From assembly GCF_036781485.1 (NCBI RefSeq), contig NZ_DAIQAX010000016.1:1-23061 (forward strand): a stretch of 23,061 nt of DNA, given 5' to 3'. The notes beneath the pieces are model-generated. The model saw only the letters and a list, made by a program, of their open reading frames with translations. It made no database searches and was not told where the DNA came from. This stretch comes from Thermocrinis sp. (GTDB lineage: Bacteria; Aquificota; Aquificia; Aquificales; Aquificaceae). The translations under genes and the position numbers were made by a program. This document shows, in pieces, positions 22,864 through 23,061 of this stretch (its first letter is position 1; each line of letters starts with the position of its first letter).

Positions 22864-22876
22864 ACGTGATGCACGT
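22864..22876. promoter_or_regulatory. Palindrome upstream of pilY1
   Basis: ACGTG-ATG-CACGT is a perfect 5+3+5 inverted repeat, 50 nt upstream of the pilY1 start and about 30 nt after the small ORF stop. It is more GC-rich than its surroundings. No convincing -35/-10 pair was found for pilY1 here, so its role as operator is a guess. Confidence 0.3.
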
Positions 22877-22906
22877 GTGAAGAAAAAAGTTTTATTTCTC
22901 CCCTTT

Positions 22907-23056
22907 CTAAGGAACCTCCAAAACTTTGTATAAAAGCATGCGGATCTCCGTCAGTTCTTTTCTTATATCCTTAATGCGTTTGTTTAAAAGAAAAGCATAG
23001 CCTGTCAAAATTCCCGCCATGCTTGCTATAATCGTCAGCGTTTGGTTCCAGTCCAT
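22907..23056 (-). CDS. Small single-span membrane protein (49 residues)
   Basis: Starting at ATG 23056 the frame encodes 49 residues to TAG 22909-22907. Residues 5-24 (QTLTIIASMAGILTGYAFLL) form one membrane span, followed by a charged amphipathic helix (NKRIKDIRKELTEIRMLL) that could form a coiled coil. Hydrophobicity and charge distribution are those of a real small membrane protein rather than a random frame. The window ends 5 nt upstream, so the ribosome site cannot be judged and an earlier start is possible. The function is unknown. It lies upstream of pilY1 on the same strand. Confidence 0.5.
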   Translation of the reverse strand: MDWNQTLTIIASMAGILTGYAFLLNKRIKDIRKELTEIRMLLYKVLEVP

Positions 23057-23061
23057 CACTT

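Noticed and set aside
1..23061. CRISPR array, insertion sequence, tRNA or rRNA
   Set aside because: No regularly spaced direct repeats, transposase-like protein, cloverleaf or rRNA segment was seen in the window.

Overview
The window looks like a piece of chromosome from a thermophilic member of the Aquificales (Hydrogenobacter or Thermocrinis type). This is inferred from strong use of AGG/AGA for arginine and ATA for isoleucine, very tight gene packing with 4-nt overlaps, a moderate G+C content, and a mix of fused NuoCD, an iron-sulfur subunit of a fumarate reductase/succinate dehydrogenase, and a type IV pilus locus with an STT3-type oligosaccharyltransferase. Genus-level assignment is a guess from composition and gene content only.

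Region 1 (1-8008) is a complex I (nuo) cluster interrupted by other genes. The last 16 codons of nuoA open the window. A SagB-type nitroreductase gene starts inside the nuoA stop region. A convergent small DUF2325-type gene with a four-cysteine ladder follows. A divergent intergenic region carries a Fur-like palindrome and a good promoter, and then comes a complete Fe(III) ABC transporter (binding protein, fused permease, ATPase). The complex I series then resumes with nuoB, a fused nuoCD and nuoH.

Region 2 (8005-10271) holds a convergent frdB/sdhB-like gene whose third cysteine motif predicts two [4Fe-4S] clusters. Upstream of it lies a short remnant that resembles the N-terminus of a truncated hemoglobin. 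The envelope lipid genes uppS and cdsA follow; uppS appears to be transcribed without a leader and has a perfect palindrome about 45 nt upstream of its expected start.

Region 3 (10296-22814) is a type IV pilus island built as two converging blocks. On the + strand: a PilQ-type secretin, a translationally coupled RDD-like membrane protein, a promoter, a major-type pilin, a strong intrinsic terminator, a second pilin copy lacking its N-terminal helix, and an STT3/PglB-type oligosaccharyltransferase with its full set of recognisable catalytic residues. On the - strand, transcribed toward it: pilY1, fimT/gspH, pilV, pilW and pilX, each overlapping the next. Together these could make, prime, secrete and perhaps glycosylate a cysteine-rich type IV pilus. 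At the right end is a 49-residue single-span membrane protein.

The most noteworthy points are the pilin plus helix-less pilin cassette plus STT3 arrangement, the iron-uptake block inserted between nuoA and nuoB with its iron-box-like operator, and the globin remnant next to frdB. No gene-free stretch exceeds about 250 bases. I saw no tRNA, rRNA, CRISPR array or insertion sequence.
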